DNA of 64,000 bases from Pseudomonas sp. LD120 (GCF_009861525.1 NZ_WVHL01000002.1:372001-436000), one strand, 5' to 3'. Positions 40,214-50,223 are shown, counted from the first letter of the stretch. Numbers and translations are program-made. The notes: generated by a model not told the origin, from the letters alone.

Positions 40214-41740
40214 ATGCCCCCCATGTCGTCGATGTCCTCCCCGACCGAGAAGCATAAACCCGGTGCCAGCAGCGCCCTGTCTCGCTTGCTCAAGCGTGGC
40301 GCGCTGATCTTCGGCGTTGCCGCATTCACCCTGCTGGCCTGGCGGGTTTACGACAGCGAGCAGGGCCCGGCACTGCAACCCTGGCACCTGCGAGTGCCCC
40401 ATGAATTGAGCCGTGAGCAGATCGATCGCGCCGACTGGGCGGCATGGCTGCAGGCCGAAAATCGCCTGTTCGCCGAGGTCAAACGCGATGTCACCGATAC
40501 TCTGGACCCCGCCCAGGTCCCACCCTTCAACCGTTATCGCGTGGACAGCCGGGTCTACCCGCCTCGCTTTGCCACCGACTGGAACCGTTCCTACCTGCTG
40601 CGGCCCTCAGGTACGCCTCGCGGCGTGGTGGTGCTGCTGCATGGTTTGACCGACTCGCCCTACAGCTTGCGGCACATTGCCAAACGCTACGTTGCGCATG
40701 GCTATCTGGCCGTTGGCCTGCGCCTGCCGGCGCACGGCACAGTGCCGGCGGCGCTCACCGACGCCCACTGGCAGGACTGGCTGGCCGCCACGCGCCTGGC
40801 CCTGCGTACCGCCCGAGCCGAAGTCCCGGCTCCGGCGCCCTTGCACCTCGTCGGTTACTCCAACGGTGGCGCCCTGGCGGTCAAGTACGCCCTGGACGCC
40901 CTCGGCGATCCGCAATTGCCCCGGGCCCAGCGCCTGGTGCTGATTTCACCGATGATCGGCGTCGCCCCGTCGGCACGCTTTGCCGGGCTGGCCGCCTGGC
41001 CGGCGGTGTTTCCGGCCTTCAGCAAGGCCGCCTGGCTGAACCTGCGTCCGGAATACAACCCGTTCAAGTACAACTCGTTTCCGGTCAATGGCGCACGCCA
41101 GTCGTGGCTGCTGACCGATGCCGTGCAAAGCCAGCTGCAGGCCCTGGCGGGCGATCCGCGGCTCCAGCAACTGCCACCGGTCCTCGGTTTCCAGTCCCTG
41201 ACCGACGCCACGGTCAGCACTCAGGCGGTGGTGACGGGCCTGTTCGCCCGGCTTCCGGCCAATGGCAGCGAACTGGTGATCTTCGATCTCAACCGCACCA
41301 GCGACTTTGACGGCCTGCTGGACCCGTCCAGCCTTACCTCCCTCACCGGCCTGCTGCCGGCGTTGCCGGGCAACTACGCCACCCAAGTGCTGAGCAACGA
41401 AGGCACCGGCACCTCGCAGTTGGAAGAAATCAGCCGCGCTGCCCAGAGCCTGGAGAGCACACGGCGCCTGCTGGATCTGAACTACCCGGCGGGGATGTTT
41501 TCTCTGTCTCATGTCGCCTTGCCGTTCCCTGTCGACGACGCCTTGTACGGCACCCAACCCTCTGCCCGCGAGGACTTCGGCGTGCACTTGGGCACCGTCG
41601 CCGCTCGCGGAGAGCGGGGCGTATTGGTGGTGCCCATGGATGAACTGATGCGCCTGAGCGCCAACCCGTTCTACCCCTACCTGATCCAGCGCATCGAAGC
41701 GCTTATAGATCAAACTACAGTTTCCTCATTGATCCAGTGA
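40214..41740 (+). CDS. Large alpha/beta hydrolase
   Basis: A 508-residue alpha/beta-hydrolase. After a cytoplasmic stretch, a hydrophobic helix at about 34-46 (GALIFGVAAFTLLAW) may anchor it to the membrane. The oxyanion segment LLHGLTDSPYSLR lies near 141 and the nucleophile elbow GYSNGG near 217. The acid and histidine of the triad are further on and cannot be assigned certainly. The length is well above the usual 280 residues because of a large insert after the elbow. In-frame starts at 40223 and 40232 are possible. Substrate unknown; lipase/esterase-like. Confidence 0.82.
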   Translation: MPPMSSMSSPTEKHKPGASSALSRLLKRGALIFGVAAFTLLAWRVYDSEQGPALQPWHLRVPHELSREQIDRADWAAWLQAENRLFAEVKRDVTDTLDPAQVPPFNRYRVDSRVYPPRFATDWNRSYLLRPSGTPRGVVVLLHGLTDSPYSLRHIAKRYVAHGYLAVGLRLPAHGTVPAALTDAHWQDWLAATRLALRTARAEVPAPAPLHLVGYSNGGALAVKYALDALGDPQLPRAQRLVLISPMIGVAPSARFAGLAAWPAVFPAFSKAAWLNLRPEYNPFKYNSFPVNGARQSWLLTDAVQSQLQALAGDPRLQQLPPVLGFQSLTDATVSTQAVVTGLFARLPANGSELVIFDLNRTSDFDGLLDPSSLTSLTGLLPALPGNYATQVLSNEGTGTSQLEEISRAAQSLESTRRLLDLNYPAGMFSLSHVALPFPVDDALYGTQPSAREDFGVHLGTVAARGERGVLVVPMDELMRLSANPFYPYLIQRIEALIDQTTVSSLIQ

Positions 41741-41820
41741 ATGGGCAGGTGTTAGCGTCAGCTCCCTTTTGCCCCCTTGACTTACGAGGGGCACAACTGC
41801 CGCCACGTCCGGGAACCGCA

Positions 41821-42342
41821 ATGAAACCAATGACCTCAACCTGGGCCCTGGGCCTGTCCTCCTTGCAACGTTGGGTGTCTCGCTCCCCTATCCCCCTGGC
41901 CTTCGGCTTGCTCGCAGCCGCTGCAACCGCACAGGCAGGTCAACCACAGAACTTCTGGTTGGTGCAGACCAGCGTCTACACCAATCACTGGAGCAACGAC
42001 CCCGATCACAACAATCATCAGGACCTGATCGGCCTGGAGCGCAACTACGCCGATGGCCAATTGTGGGGGCTGAGCACCTTTCGCAACTCCTTCTCGCAAC
42101 GCTCTTACTACGCCTATGTCGGCAAAGCCTGGGAAAATGCCGACTGGCCGGTTTACGCCAAACTCAGCGGCGGTTTGATCCAGGGCTACAAGGGGGACTA
42201 CAAGGACAAGATTCCGCTGAACCACTTCGGCGTGGCTCCCGCGCTGATTCCGTCCATCGGTGCACATTACGGTCCGGTGAACGGCGAATTGGTGGTACTG
42301 GGTGCTGCCGCGGTGATGGTTAATGTCGGTTATCGCTTCTGA
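41821..42342 (+). CDS. Small outer-membrane beta-barrel-like protein
   Basis: A 173-residue exported protein. The signal peptide spans about 1-39 (hydrophobic PLAFGLLAAAATAQA). The mature part is short alternating strands ending in VMVNVGYRF with a terminal Phe, typical of outer-membrane barrels. The pattern WLVQTSVYTNHW, DPDHNNHQDLIGLE and GGLIQGYKGDYKDKIP recurs in a family often annotated vaguely (sometimes as a glycerol-3-phosphate transporter, which the sequence does not support). Function unknown. Chosen start: ATG 41821; upstream codons are not needed. Confidence 0.75.
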   Translation: MKPMTSTWALGLSSLQRWVSRSPIPLAFGLLAAAATAQAGQPQNFWLVQTSVYTNHWSNDPDHNNHQDLIGLERNYADGQLWGLSTFRNSFSQRSYYAYVGKAWENADWPVYAKLSGGLIQGYKGDYKDKIPLNHFGVAPALIPSIGAHYGPVNGELVVLGAAAVMVNVGYRF

Positions 42343-42527
42343 AGGCGGTGCCCCCCCTGATCGACTGGAACCTGGGTCGAGTATTCCGTCGATTGCCAGA
42401 TGGCACTGAGCATCACTTTCAGACAAAGGCAAAATGACATCATCAAGCTTTATCGGATCCTTCGTTCTGGTCATTGAAATTTCAAGAGTTTTTCTCATCA
42501 GGCAGGACGTGCGACCCACAGTAGCGA

Positions 42528-42965
42528 GTGTCGGGAGGTACCCAGGGCGTGGTACTGACGGGCTACTGGCACCAGATATTCCAGGTCATGCTGGAGTTCG
42601 ACACCGTGAACCACCGCGGCTTCAAGAACGGCTCGGCCAAAGGCGCGCAACTGAGCATAGAGCCCAACGGCTCGGTATTCGCCTGCAAGGCTGGCTCGAC
42701 CTTGCTGGGCAACATTCGTGAAGGTGAAAACCTGCTGGCCTCCAAGCCCGACATCGAACATGCCCGTCTACGGCGCAATAATCCGGCCTTTTGCGAGAGC
42801 TGCGATATCGAAGGGTTCTGTGAAGGCTCGTGCCTGGGTCCGCTGGAGAACAAATACGCGACAGTCAATGTGGTTGGGCCCTCGGCCTGTGACTTCGACC
42901 GCGGCATCACCCGCAAGCACACCGAGTCGCTCAAACCCTATGAGATCGCCCCATTCGATCTATAA
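42528..42965 (+). pseudogene. Orphan SPASM domain of a radical SAM maturase (N-terminus missing)
   Basis: The 145-codon frame is bounded upstream by a stop at 42522 and has no ATG near its start, so it is probably a fragment. It contains GSVFAC (GX4C) and then CX2CX5CX3C exactly (FCESCDIEGFCEGSC), with a last Cys in SACDFDRG. This is the SPASM cysteine layout that holds auxiliary iron-sulphur clusters in peptide- and protein-modifying radical SAM enzymes. The first SPASM cysteine, expected 9-15 residues before GX4C, is absent. The radical SAM core with CX3CX2C is not upstream in any frame I read. It is likely the remnant of a larger enzyme. Confidence 0.7.
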
Positions 42966-43130
42966 CCCATTGATTATTAAACATTTTTAAAAAATGAAGA
43001 TTGTCCATGCTGACAGTCGTCGCAAAACAACCAGAGCTCGGCACCGCCAACAGCGATTATTTGCACCAAGGTTTCTGCGTGATTGACATGCCCCGCAGGA
43101 GCAGGCGCGCCTAGAGCAGGAGGCCGGGTT
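42966..43130. other. Gap after the SPASM fragment
   Basis: AT-rich just after the SPASM stop (ttattaaacatttttaaaaa), possibly part of a terminator or promoter. It ends with the AGGAGG ribosome site at 43118-43123. No gene is supported. Confidence 0.3.
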
Positions 43131-43286
43131 TTGAGCCCGCACATCCTCATCGACCAAGCCCTCGAAGGCGTTGCCGATCCCAACAGCCAGTCCGACATCG
43201 ATGCAGTGGTTCAAGGCCTGATCACCACCGCCGCTCTCGGCGCCGCAGCCTACTTTGCGGTGATGCACCTGGCCAGCGTCGGCTGA
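43131..43286 (+). CDS. Possible TTG-started small membrane peptide
   Basis: A 51-residue open frame starting with TTG at 43131, 7 bases after a perfect AGGAGG (43118-43123). The N-terminal half is hydrophilic (SPHILIDQALEGVADPNSQS). The C-terminal half is a hydrophobic, alanine-rich helix (VVQGLITTAALGAAAYFAVM). An upstream in-frame ATG at 43083 lacks a comparable ribosome site. No family is recognised. Its place next to a SPASM remnant raises the idea of a modified-peptide precursor, but it has no obvious core of Cys, Ser or Thr residues. It could also be a chance frame. Confidence 0.4.
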   Translation: MSPHILIDQALEGVADPNSQSDIDAVVQGLITTAALGAAAYFAVMHLASVG

Positions 43287-43565
43287 CCTGTTTCTCGTGT
43301 ACCGCCAGCGTTTGTGCCAGCGCCATCGAGGCGCTGGCAGCGCGTGCTTGCCTGGCATTGCCGAAAGCGATTTCGTTGCGCGGGGCGATTGCCTTGCTCG
43401 GTAAGAGCTGAGCGCGACTTGCCCACGGATCAGCGCAGACATCAACGGAATGCCCCCGATAATTTGACGAATTTTTCTGCTTGAGCGTTCTAGATTACAG
43501 ATGGCCCTCACCTGCCGATAAACGACACACAGGCAATCCGTAACGTCTTGAACAAGGATTGAACG
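43287..43565. other. Gap before the FecR-like fragment
   Basis: No gene supported. It contains the likely promoter of the FecR-like gene: GATAATTTGACGAATTTTTCTGC near 43458. A tiny frame (ATGGCCCTCACCTGCCGATAA near 43500) is too short to call. Confidence 0.3.
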
Positions 43566-43778
43566 ATGACTGATCCTGCCAACAAAGCAGACGACGTCCT
43601 GATGATGCAGGCCGCCCATTGGTGCATGCGCCTGCAGGAAGCCGATTGCAGCATTGAAGAGCGCCAGGCTTTCAAGGACTGGCTGCAGAGCGATCCAAGC
43701 CACGCGTTTGAATACGCGAAAATGCTCGAGGCCTGGGATCTCACCGCGCAGCTCATGCCCAGCATACCGACGTCCTGA
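43566..43778 (+). CDS. FecR-type N-terminal domain (DUF4880) only
   Basis: A 70-residue protein consisting of just the cytoplasmic FecR N-terminal domain: AAHWCMRLQEADCSIEERQAFKDWLQSDPSHAFEYAKMLEAWDLTAQL. Full FecR anti-sigma regulators have about 320 residues, with a membrane helix and a periplasmic domain. Here the frame stops cleanly before any membrane helix. No ECF sigma factor or TonB receptor gene is nearby. It could be a truncated relic or a free sigma-binding domain. AAGGATTGAACG lies just before the ATG. Confidence 0.7.
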   Translation: MTDPANKADDVLMMQAAHWCMRLQEADCSIEERQAFKDWLQSDPSHAFEYAKMLEAWDLTAQLMPSIPTS

Positions 43779-43790
43779 ACCGGCGCCACG

Positions 43791-44732
43791 CTACAGGTCG
43801 AAGCGGTCGATGGCGCGACGGCGCTCATTGTCGTCGCGCATGTCATAACTGGCGGTGGTCTGGATATTGGTGTGGTGCGCCAGTTTCTGGGCGATCGACA
43901 GGTCGTGTTCCTCGATCACCCGGGTGATGAACGAGCGGCGAAAGTCGTGGGGCATGATCCGCACCCCGACCTGGGCACCCCGCTGGCGAGCGATGTAGTA
44001 GATCGCGTGCTTGCTGATGCGCTCACGGGTGATATGACCGCCACGGCGAATCCGGTTGAACAGAAACAGATCGTCCTGCTGCCCTTCGGGCAAGCACGAA
44101 CGCCGCAGTTCCAGCCAGGCCTGCAACTTGTCGAAAGCCCAGGTGGGCGCGTACTTGACCAGTTGTTTGTTGCCCTTGGCCAGTACCAGCAGGCTGCGCT
44201 GGGTGAAATCCACCTGCGCCAGATCCAGGTTCACCGATTCGGACTTGCGCATTCCCGAGCCATAGAGCACGGCAATGATCGCCGCGTCGCGCACGCCCTG
44301 GGGCCGCGGATCGGCGGCGCACACCGCCATCAACTCCTGGATCAGGCCGCGCTTGAGGTTACGTCCCCGGGACAGCCGCGTACCGCCAAGGGCCTTGACC
44401 GAACGCATTTTCAGCAGGTGGTCCTGGCTGATCAGGCTGGCGCGCCAGGCTTCGTTCATCACCCCGCGCAGGGCATTGACGTACAGCGATGACGTGTTCG
44501 GCGCATAGCCATCGCGGCGTAGCGTGGCCACCAACGCGATAACCTGCTCGGGCTGTAACTGGTGCCAGGGAATGTCCTCCAGGTTGCGGTCCTCGTAACC
44601 CAGGCGGTCGGCGGCGTCCTGTAGCACATAGCGCAGGGTCGACTGGCTGGAGGGCGCCAAGCGGGCCAGGTAAAGGCACATTGGATTAGGCGTGGCGACG
44701 CTGTCGACGGCGCTGTGCCGCAACGAATTCAT
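43791..44732 (-). CDS. Tyrosine-type site-specific recombinase (integrase)
   Basis: A 313-residue XerC/D-type recombinase. Residues about 20-110 form the SAM-like N-terminal DNA-binding domain. The catalytic set is complete: Arg162 (GSGMRKSES), Lys in the LAKGNKQLVKY beta hairpin, His262 and Arg265 (PHDFRRSF), His286 or His287 (LAHHTNIQTT) and the nucleophile Tyr296 (TASYDMRD). No phage, excisionase or tRNA gene is adjacent, and no att-like repeat was identified. It lies between the FecR fragment (convergent, 12 bases apart) and the arn operon, at the edge of a small accessory patch. Confidence 0.9.
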   Translation of the reverse strand: MNSLRHSAVDSVATPNPMCLYLARLAPSSQSTLRYVLQDAADRLGYEDRNLEDIPWHQLQPEQVIALVATLRRDGYAPNTSSLYVNALRGVMNEAWRASLISQDHLLKMRSVKALGGTRLSRGRNLKRGLIQELMAVCAADPRPQGVRDAAIIAVLYGSGMRKSESVNLDLAQVDFTQRSLLVLAKGNKQLVKYAPTWAFDKLQAWLELRRSCLPEGQQDDLFLFNRIRRGGHITRERISKHAIYYIARQRGAQVGVRIMPHDFRRSFITRVIEEHDLSIAQKLAHHTNIQTTASYDMRDDNERRRAIDRFDL

Positions 44733-45171
44733 AGATCCTCCGGAGAGTGGGCTGGCCCGTGACAGGCGCTAAGACCGCCTTCAACGATCATTGAAAAAAA
44801 CACTGAGACAAGCACTGGCCATCGAGTTGTTAACTCCGTTGTAAGCAAACTGAACACCAGCTGTCAGGCCCTCAGAAAAACGGACTTTTACCTTATTTTT
44901 CATATTCGTTTCACATTTTTGCGCTTAATCTCAGCCCCCGACAGCTTGCCTTCACAGCGCAGACTTTTTCTCAGATTGCCAAGATAACACCCTGATCTAC
45001 GTTTACTTTTCATAAACCTAATCTTTACTGATTCGCAGTATGGAGCGCCCCTTTGGCTCACAACCGGATGTGCCTGAATGACTGCATGACTCCCCTGCGT
45101 TCCATGCGCCGCCCGCGCTCTTGCTGCACCCCGCACTTCCAGCTTTTGCACTGTGTAAACCCGAGGTAACC
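44733..45171. promoter_or_regulatory. Divergent region: integrase and arn operon promoters
   Basis: About 440 bases, AT-rich in the middle (44860-45040). An inverted GTTTA-N7-TAAAC lies at 45001-45017. In other pseudomonads the arn operon is switched on by PmrAB, PhoPQ and related two-component systems under low Mg2+ or cationic peptides. A single CTTAAT half-like site at about 44931 is the nearest thing to a PmrA box; I do not see a full direct repeat. GAGGTAACC precedes arnB. Confidence 0.4.
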
Positions 45172-46311
45172 ATGAACCAGGCTTTCCTTCCTTTCTCGCG
45201 CCCGAGTATCGGCGAAGAAGAGATTGCTGCTGTTGAGCAGGTTCTGCGCTCCGGCTGGATCACCACCGGCCCGAAAAACCAGGAACTCGAACAGCAGTTC
45301 GCCGAACGCGTCGGCGCCCGCCACGCCGTGGCGCTGTCCTCGGCCACCGGCGCCATGCACATCACTCTGCTGGCCCTGGGCATCGGCCCGGGGGATGAAG
45401 TGATCACCCCGTCGCAGACCTGGGTCTCCACCGCCAACATGATCTGCCTGCTGGGGGCGACCCCAGTGTTCGTCGATGTCGACCCCGACACCCTGATGAG
45501 CGACGCTGCCACCATCGAGGCGGCCATCACCCCACGGACCAAGGCCATCATCCCGGTGCATTACGCCGGCGCCGCCTTCGACCTGGATCCGCTGTATGCC
45601 CTGGCGGACAAGCACGGTATCCCGGTGATCGAAGACGCCGCCCACGCCGCCGGCACCAGCTACCGCGGCCGGGCCATCGGCGCCCGGGGCACGGCGATCT
45701 TCTCCTTCCACGCGATCAAGAACATGACCTGCGCCGAGGGTGCGATGTTCGTCAGCGACGACCAGGCCCTGGCCGACCGGGTGCGCATGCTCAAGTTCCA
45801 TGGCCTGGGGGTGGACGCCTATGACCGCCTGACCCACGGCCGCAAGCCCCAGGCCCAGGTGATCGAGCCCGGCTTCAAGTACAACCTGGCGGACATCAAC
45901 GCGGCCATCGCCCTGGTGCAGCTGCAGCGCCTGGACGAGATCAACGCCCAGCGCGAAGTGCTGGCCAAGGCTTACCTGGAGCGCCTCGAAGGCCTGCCGG
46001 TGCAACCCCTGCACCTGCCCCAGTACCCGCAGCAGCACGCCTGGCACCTGTTCATCCTGCGCATCGACGCCGAACGCTGCGGCCTGGACCGCGACGCCTT
46101 CATGAAGGGCCTGCAGGCGCAGAACATCGGCAGCGGCATCCACTTCATCGCCACTCACCTGCATACCTACTACCGACAGCGCTTCCCTGACGTGCGGCTG
46201 CCACACACCGAGTGGAACTCGGCACGGCTATGCTCAATCCCACTGTTTCCGGACATGACCCTCGACGATGTCGAGCGCGTCTCCGGTGCCATTGCCAACC
46301 TTCTGGACTGA
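45172..46311 (+). CDS. arnB: UDP-4-amino-4-deoxy-L-arabinose-oxoglutarate aminotransferase
   Basis: A 379-residue PLP enzyme of the DegT/DnrJ/EryC1 family. It converts UDP-Ara4O to UDP-L-Ara4N in the cytoplasm, using glutamate. The N-terminus ([30 protein letters not shown]) and the PLP lysine in [16 protein letters not shown] near 183 are typical. GAGGTAACC precedes the ATG. It is the first gene of arnBCADTEF-ugd, and its stop overlaps arnC by one base. Confidence 0.95.
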   Translation: MNQAFLPFSRPSIGEEEIAAVEQVLRSGWITTGPKNQELEQQFAERVGARHAVALSSATGAMHITLLALGIGPGDEVITPSQTWVSTANMICLLGATPVFVDVDPDTLMSDAATIEAAITPRTKAIIPVHYAGAAFDLDPLYALADKHGIPVIEDAAHAAGTSYRGRAIGARGTAIFSFHAIKNMTCAEGAMFVSDDQALADRVRMLKFHGLGVDAYDRLTHGRKPQAQVIEPGFKYNLADINAAIALVQLQRLDEINAQREVLAKAYLERLEGLPVQPLHLPQYPQQHAWHLFILRIDAERCGLDRDAFMKGLQAQNIGSGIHFIATHLHTYYRQRFPDVRLPHTEWNSARLCSIPLFPDMTLDDVERVSGAIANLLD

Positions 46312-47336
46312 TGCCTTTGAAACCTTACCCAATCCAGTTCGTGTCGATCGTCATTCCGGTCTACAACGAAGAGCAGAGCCTGCCGGAGCTGCTGCGCCGC
46401 ACCGAAGCGGCCTGCCGCCAGCTCAAGCACGACTTTGAAATCGTCCTGGTGGACGACGGCAGCCGCGACCAGTCGGCGACCCTCCTGCAAGAAGCCGCCG
46501 AGCGCGAAGGCAGCCCCGTAGTGGCGGTGATCCTCAACCGCAACTACGGTCAGCACGCAGCGATCATGGCCGGCTTCGCGCAGTGCCGCGGCGACGTGGT
46601 CATCACCCTCGACGCCGACCTGCAGAACCCGCCGGAAGAAATCCCGCGCCTGGTGGCCCAGGCCGAGCTGGGCTACGACGTGGTCGGTACTGTGCGCAAC
46701 AACCGCCAGGACTCGGCCTTCCGTCGCTGGCCGTCGAAGCTGATCAACCTCGCGGTGCAGCGCTCCACCGGTGTGGCCATGAGCGACTACGGCTGCATGC
46801 TGCGGGCCTACCGCCGCACCATCATCGACGCGATGCTGGCCTGCACCGAACGCAGCACCTTTATCCCGATCCTGGCCAACAGCTTTGCCCGGCACACCAC
46901 CGAGGTGCTGGTGGAGCACGCCGAGCGCGAGCACGGCGACTCCAAGTACAGCCCGATGCGCCTGATCAATCTGATGTTCGATCTGATCACCTGCATGACC
47001 ACTACCCCCCTGCGGCTGCTGAGCATCGTCGGCTTCGGCATGGCCGGCCTGGGCGCGCTGTTCGCCCTGATGCTGATCATCCTGCGACTGATGTTCGGCG
47101 CCACCTGGGCCGGCGACGGCACCTTCGTGCTGTTCGCGGTGCTGTTCGTGTTCACCGGTGGCCAGTTCATCGGCATGGGTCTTCTGGGTGAATACCTGGG
47201 ACGTATGTACAGCGACGTGCGGGCCCGCCCGCGCTTCTTCATCGAAAAAGTCCTGCGCAGCCAGCCGGCGGTCCCCGCCCCTGCTGTGACTGTCGACGGT
47301 TTAACTTCCACTCATACTGATCAGGTTTCGCCATGA
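46311..47336 (+). CDS. arnC: Undecaprenyl-phosphate 4-deoxy-4-formamido-L-arabinose transferase
   Basis: A 341-residue GT2 glycosyltransferase that moves Ara4FN onto undecaprenyl phosphate at the inner membrane. The N-terminal catalytic domain has [17 protein letters not shown], the nucleotide motif VDDGSRDQS and [12 protein letters not shown]. Two C-terminal helices (about 235-260 and 270-295) anchor it. The start at 46311 overlaps the arnB stop; an upstream in-frame ATG at 46212 would lie inside arnB. Confidence 0.95.
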   Translation: MPLKPYPIQFVSIVIPVYNEEQSLPELLRRTEAACRQLKHDFEIVLVDDGSRDQSATLLQEAAEREGSPVVAVILNRNYGQHAAIMAGFAQCRGDVVITLDADLQNPPEEIPRLVAQAELGYDVVGTVRNNRQDSAFRRWPSKLINLAVQRSTGVAMSDYGCMLRAYRRTIIDAMLACTERSTFIPILANSFARHTTEVLVEHAEREHGDSKYSPMRLINLMFDLITCMTTTPLRLLSIVGFGMAGLGALFALMLIILRLMFGATWAGDGTFVLFAVLFVFTGGQFIGMGLLGEYLGRMYSDVRARPRFFIEKVLRSQPAVPAPAVTVDGLTSTHTDQVSP

Positions 47337-49339
47337 GCAATAAAGCTGTTGTCTTCGCCTACCACGATATTGGCTGTGCAGGCATCGAAGCCCTGCTCAA
47401 CGCAGGTTACGAGATCGCCGCCGTGTTCACCCACGCCGACGATCCCAAGGAAAACACCTTCTACGGCTCGGTGGCCCAGCTCTGCGCCCGCAAAGGCATT
47501 GCCGTGCACGCCCCGGAAGATGCCAACCATCCGCTGTGGATCGAGCGCATCGCCAAGCTCAACCCCGACTACCTGTTCTCCTTCTATTACCGCAACCTGC
47601 TGAGCGAGCCGCTTTTGGCCACCGCTCGCAAGGGCGCGTTCAACCTGCACGGTTCCCTGCTGCCGCGCTACCGTGGCCGTGCTCCGGCCAACTGGGTGCT
47701 GGTCAAGGGCGAAACCGAAACCGGCGTGACCCTGCACCGCATGGTCAAGCGCGCCGACGCCGGCGCCATCATTGCCCAGCAGCGCGTGGCCATCGAGCGC
47801 AGCGACACCGCCCTGACCCTGCACCACAAACTGCGTGACGCCGCCGCCAGCCTGCTGCGCGACACCCTGCCGGCACTGGCCCAGGACAAAATCACCGAGA
47901 CCGCCCAGGACGAGTCCAAGGCCAGCTACTACGGTCGTCGCACTGCCGCAGACGGCAAGATCGAGTGGAAGCGCCCTGCCGAAGAGCTGTTCAACCTGGT
48001 ACGCGCGGTGACCCAACCGTACCCGGGCGCCTTCTGCGCCGTGGGCGAGCACAAGCTGATCGTCTGGAGCGCCGAAGTCGCCAAGGGCAATGAAGGCCAG
48101 GCCCCAGGCCGGGTCATCAGTGTCGACCCGCTGCGCATCGCCTGTGGCGAAGACTCGCTGGTGATCACCTCCGGCCAGCGCAACGCCAACGGCCTGTACT
48201 TGGGTGGCCCGCAACTGGCCAATGAGCTGGGCCTGGTGGACGGCTCCCTACTGCGCGGCGCGGAATCGGGGCGCAAGCCACGCCGTACCCGCGTGCTGAT
48301 CCTCGGCGTCAACGGCTTTATCGGTAACCACCTGTCCGAGCGCCTGCTGCGTGACGACAAGTACGACGTCTACGGTCTGGACATCGGCTCCGACGCCATC
48401 GAGCGCCTGCGCAGCCATCCGAACTTCCACTTCGTCGAAGGCGATATCAGCATCCACTCCGAGTGGATCGAATACCACATCAAGAAGTGCGACGTGGTCC
48501 TGCCGCTGGTGGCCATCGCCACGCCGATCGAATACACCCGCAACCCTCTGCGCGTATTCGAACTGGACTTCGAAGAGAACCTCAAGCTGGTTCGCTACTG
48601 CGTCAAGTACAACAAGCGGGTGATCTTCCCGTCGACGTCGGAAGTCTATGGCATGTGCCAAGACAAGAACTTCGACGAAGACACCTCCAACCTGATCGTC
48701 GGCCCGATCAACAAGCAACGCTGGATCTACTCGGTGTCCAAGCAACTGCTGGACCGGGTGATCTGGGCCTACGGCGCCAAGGGCCTGAACTTCACCCTGT
48801 TCCGTCCGTTCAACTGGATGGGCCCGCGCCTGGACCGCCTGGACTCGGCTCGTATCGGCAGTTCGCGTGCCATTACCCAGTTGATCCTCAACCTGGTGGA
48901 AGGCACGCCGATCCGTCTGTTCGACGGTGGCGAGCAGAAGCGCTGCTTCACTGACATCGCCGATGGCATCGAAGCCCTGGCGCGCATCGTCGACAACGAC
49001 AACGACTGCTGCAACGGCCAGATCATCAACATTGGCAACCCGGACAACGAAGCCAGCATCCGTCAGTTGGGCGAAGAGCTGCTGCGTCAGTTCGAAGCTC
49101 ACCCGCTGCGCGGCAACTTCCCACCGTTCGCCGGTTTCCGCGATGTCGAGAGCAAGGCCTTCTACGGTGCCGGCTACCAGGACGTTGAACACCGCAAGCC
49201 CAGCATCGACAACGCCAAGCGCCTGCTGAACTGGGAGCCGACCGTGGAGATGAGCGAAACCATCGGCAACACCCTGGACTTCTTCCTGCGCGAAGCCATG
49301 CTGGAAATCGCCGACCGTTCCAAAGAAGAAGCTCGCTGA
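47333..49339 (+). CDS. arnA: Bifunctional UDP-glucuronate decarboxylase / UDP-Ara4N formyltransferase
   Basis: A 668-residue two-domain enzyme. The N-terminal formyltransferase (about 1-305) has [16 protein letters not shown] with the catalytic Asn104 and His106, and the Asp in [12 protein letters not shown]. The C-terminal SDR decarboxylase (about 315-668) has the Rossmann [24 protein letters not shown] with the catalytic Ser/Glu, and YSVSK with Tyr and Lys. It oxidatively decarboxylates UDP-glucuronate and formylates UDP-Ara4N. It overlaps arnC by four bases and arnD by one. Confidence 0.96.
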   Translation: MSNKAVVFAYHDIGCAGIEALLNAGYEIAAVFTHADDPKENTFYGSVAQLCARKGIAVHAPEDANHPLWIERIAKLNPDYLFSFYYRNLLSEPLLATARKGAFNLHGSLLPRYRGRAPANWVLVKGETETGVTLHRMVKRADAGAIIAQQRVAIERSDTALTLHHKLRDAAASLLRDTLPALAQDKITETAQDESKASYYGRRTAADGKIEWKRPAEELFNLVRAVTQPYPGAFCAVGEHKLIVWSAEVAKGNEGQAPGRVISVDPLRIACGEDSLVITSGQRNANGLYLGGPQLANELGLVDGSLLRGAESGRKPRRTRVLILGVNGFIGNHLSERLLRDDKYDVYGLDIGSDAIERLRSHPNFHFVEGDISIHSEWIEYHIKKCDVVLPLVAIATPIEYTRNPLRVFELDFEENLKLVRYCVKYNKRVIFPSTSEVYGMCQDKNFDEDTSNLIVGPINKQRWIYSVSKQLLDRVIWAYGAKGLNFTLFRPFNWMGPRLDRLDSARIGSSRAITQLILNLVEGTPIRLFDGGEQKRCFTDIADGIEALARIVDNDNDCCNGQIINIGNPDNEASIRQLGEELLRQFEAHPLRGNFPPFAGFRDVESKAFYGAGYQDVEHRKPSIDNAKRLLNWEPTVEMSETIGNTLDFFLREAMLEIADRSKEEAR

Positions 49340-50223
49340 TGCAGGCAGGTCTGCGCATTGATGTCGATACCTACCGCGGCACCCGGGAGGGGGTGCCACG
49401 GCTGCTCGAATCGCTGGACGAAGCCGGGGTCAAGGCCACGTTCTTTTTCAGCGTCGGGCCGGACAACATGGGGCGCCATCTGTGGCGCCTGATCCGTCCG
49501 CAGTTCCTCTGGAAAATGTTGCGCTCCAATGCCGCAGGCCTGTATGGCTGGGACATCCTCCTGGCCGGCACAGCCTGGCCGGGTAAACCCATCGGCCGCG
49601 ACCTGGGGCACTTGATGCGCCAGACCCTGGCCGCCGGTCATGAAGTCGGCCTGCACGCCTGGGATCACCACGGCTGGCAGGCCAACACCGGGCGCTGGAG
49701 TCAGGCACAACTGATCGAACAGATCCGCCGTGGCGTCGACAGCCTCAACGATATTCTCGGGCAAGCGGTGAGCTGCTCGGCGTCTGCCGGTTGGCGCGCC
49801 GACGAACGCGTCATCGAAGCCAAGCAACAGTTCGGCTTTCGCTACAACAGCGACTGCCGCGGCCAGAGCCTGTTCCAGCCACGACTGGCGGACGGCGGCC
49901 TGGGCGCGCCACAGATTCCGGTGGACCTGCCAACCTACGACGAAGTCGTCGGGCCGCTGGTGACCGCCAAGGATTTCAATCGTTTCATCCTCGACCGGTT
50001 CAACCCGGCGAAACTCAACGTCTATACGGTGCACGCCGAAGTAGAAGGGATTCTCATGGCCAATGATTTCCGCCAGTTACTGGCCGCTGCCAAGCAGCGC
50101 GACATTCACTTCCAACCCCTAGGGCAGATGCTCCCGGCGAATATCGCCAGCCTTCCGGTCGGCCAGGTGGTACGCGGCACCCTGGAAGGCCGCGAAGGCT
50201 GGCTGGGAGTACAAGGCGCATGA
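49339..50223 (+). CDS. arnD: 4-deoxy-4-formamido-L-arabinose-phosphoundecaprenol deformylase
   Basis: A 294-residue polysaccharide-deacetylase-fold enzyme that removes the formyl group from undecaprenyl-phosphate-Ara4FN. Metal-site motifs are [18 protein letters not shown] (Asp near 9-11) and [14 protein letters not shown] with its His residues. Its start and stop overlap arnA and arnT. Confidence 0.94.
   Translation: MQAGLRIDVDTYRGTREGVPRLLESLDEAGVKATFFFSVGPDNMGRHLWRLIRPQFLWKMLRSNAAGLYGWDILLAGTAWPGKPIGRDLGHLMRQTLAAGHEVGLHAWDHHGWQANTGRWSQAQLIEQIRRGVDSLNDILGQAVSCSASAGWRADERVIEAKQQFGFRYNSDCRGQSLFQPRLADGGLGAPQIPVDLPTYDEVVGPLVTAKDFNRFILDRFNPAKLNVYTVHAEVEGILMANDFRQLLAAAKQRDIHFQPLGQMLPANIASLPVGQVVRGTLEGREGWLGVQGA

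Noticed and set aside
45058..46206. 382-codon minus-strand frame opposite arnB
   Set aside because: Val-, Gly- and His-rich shadow; arnB on the plus strand has all family motifs.
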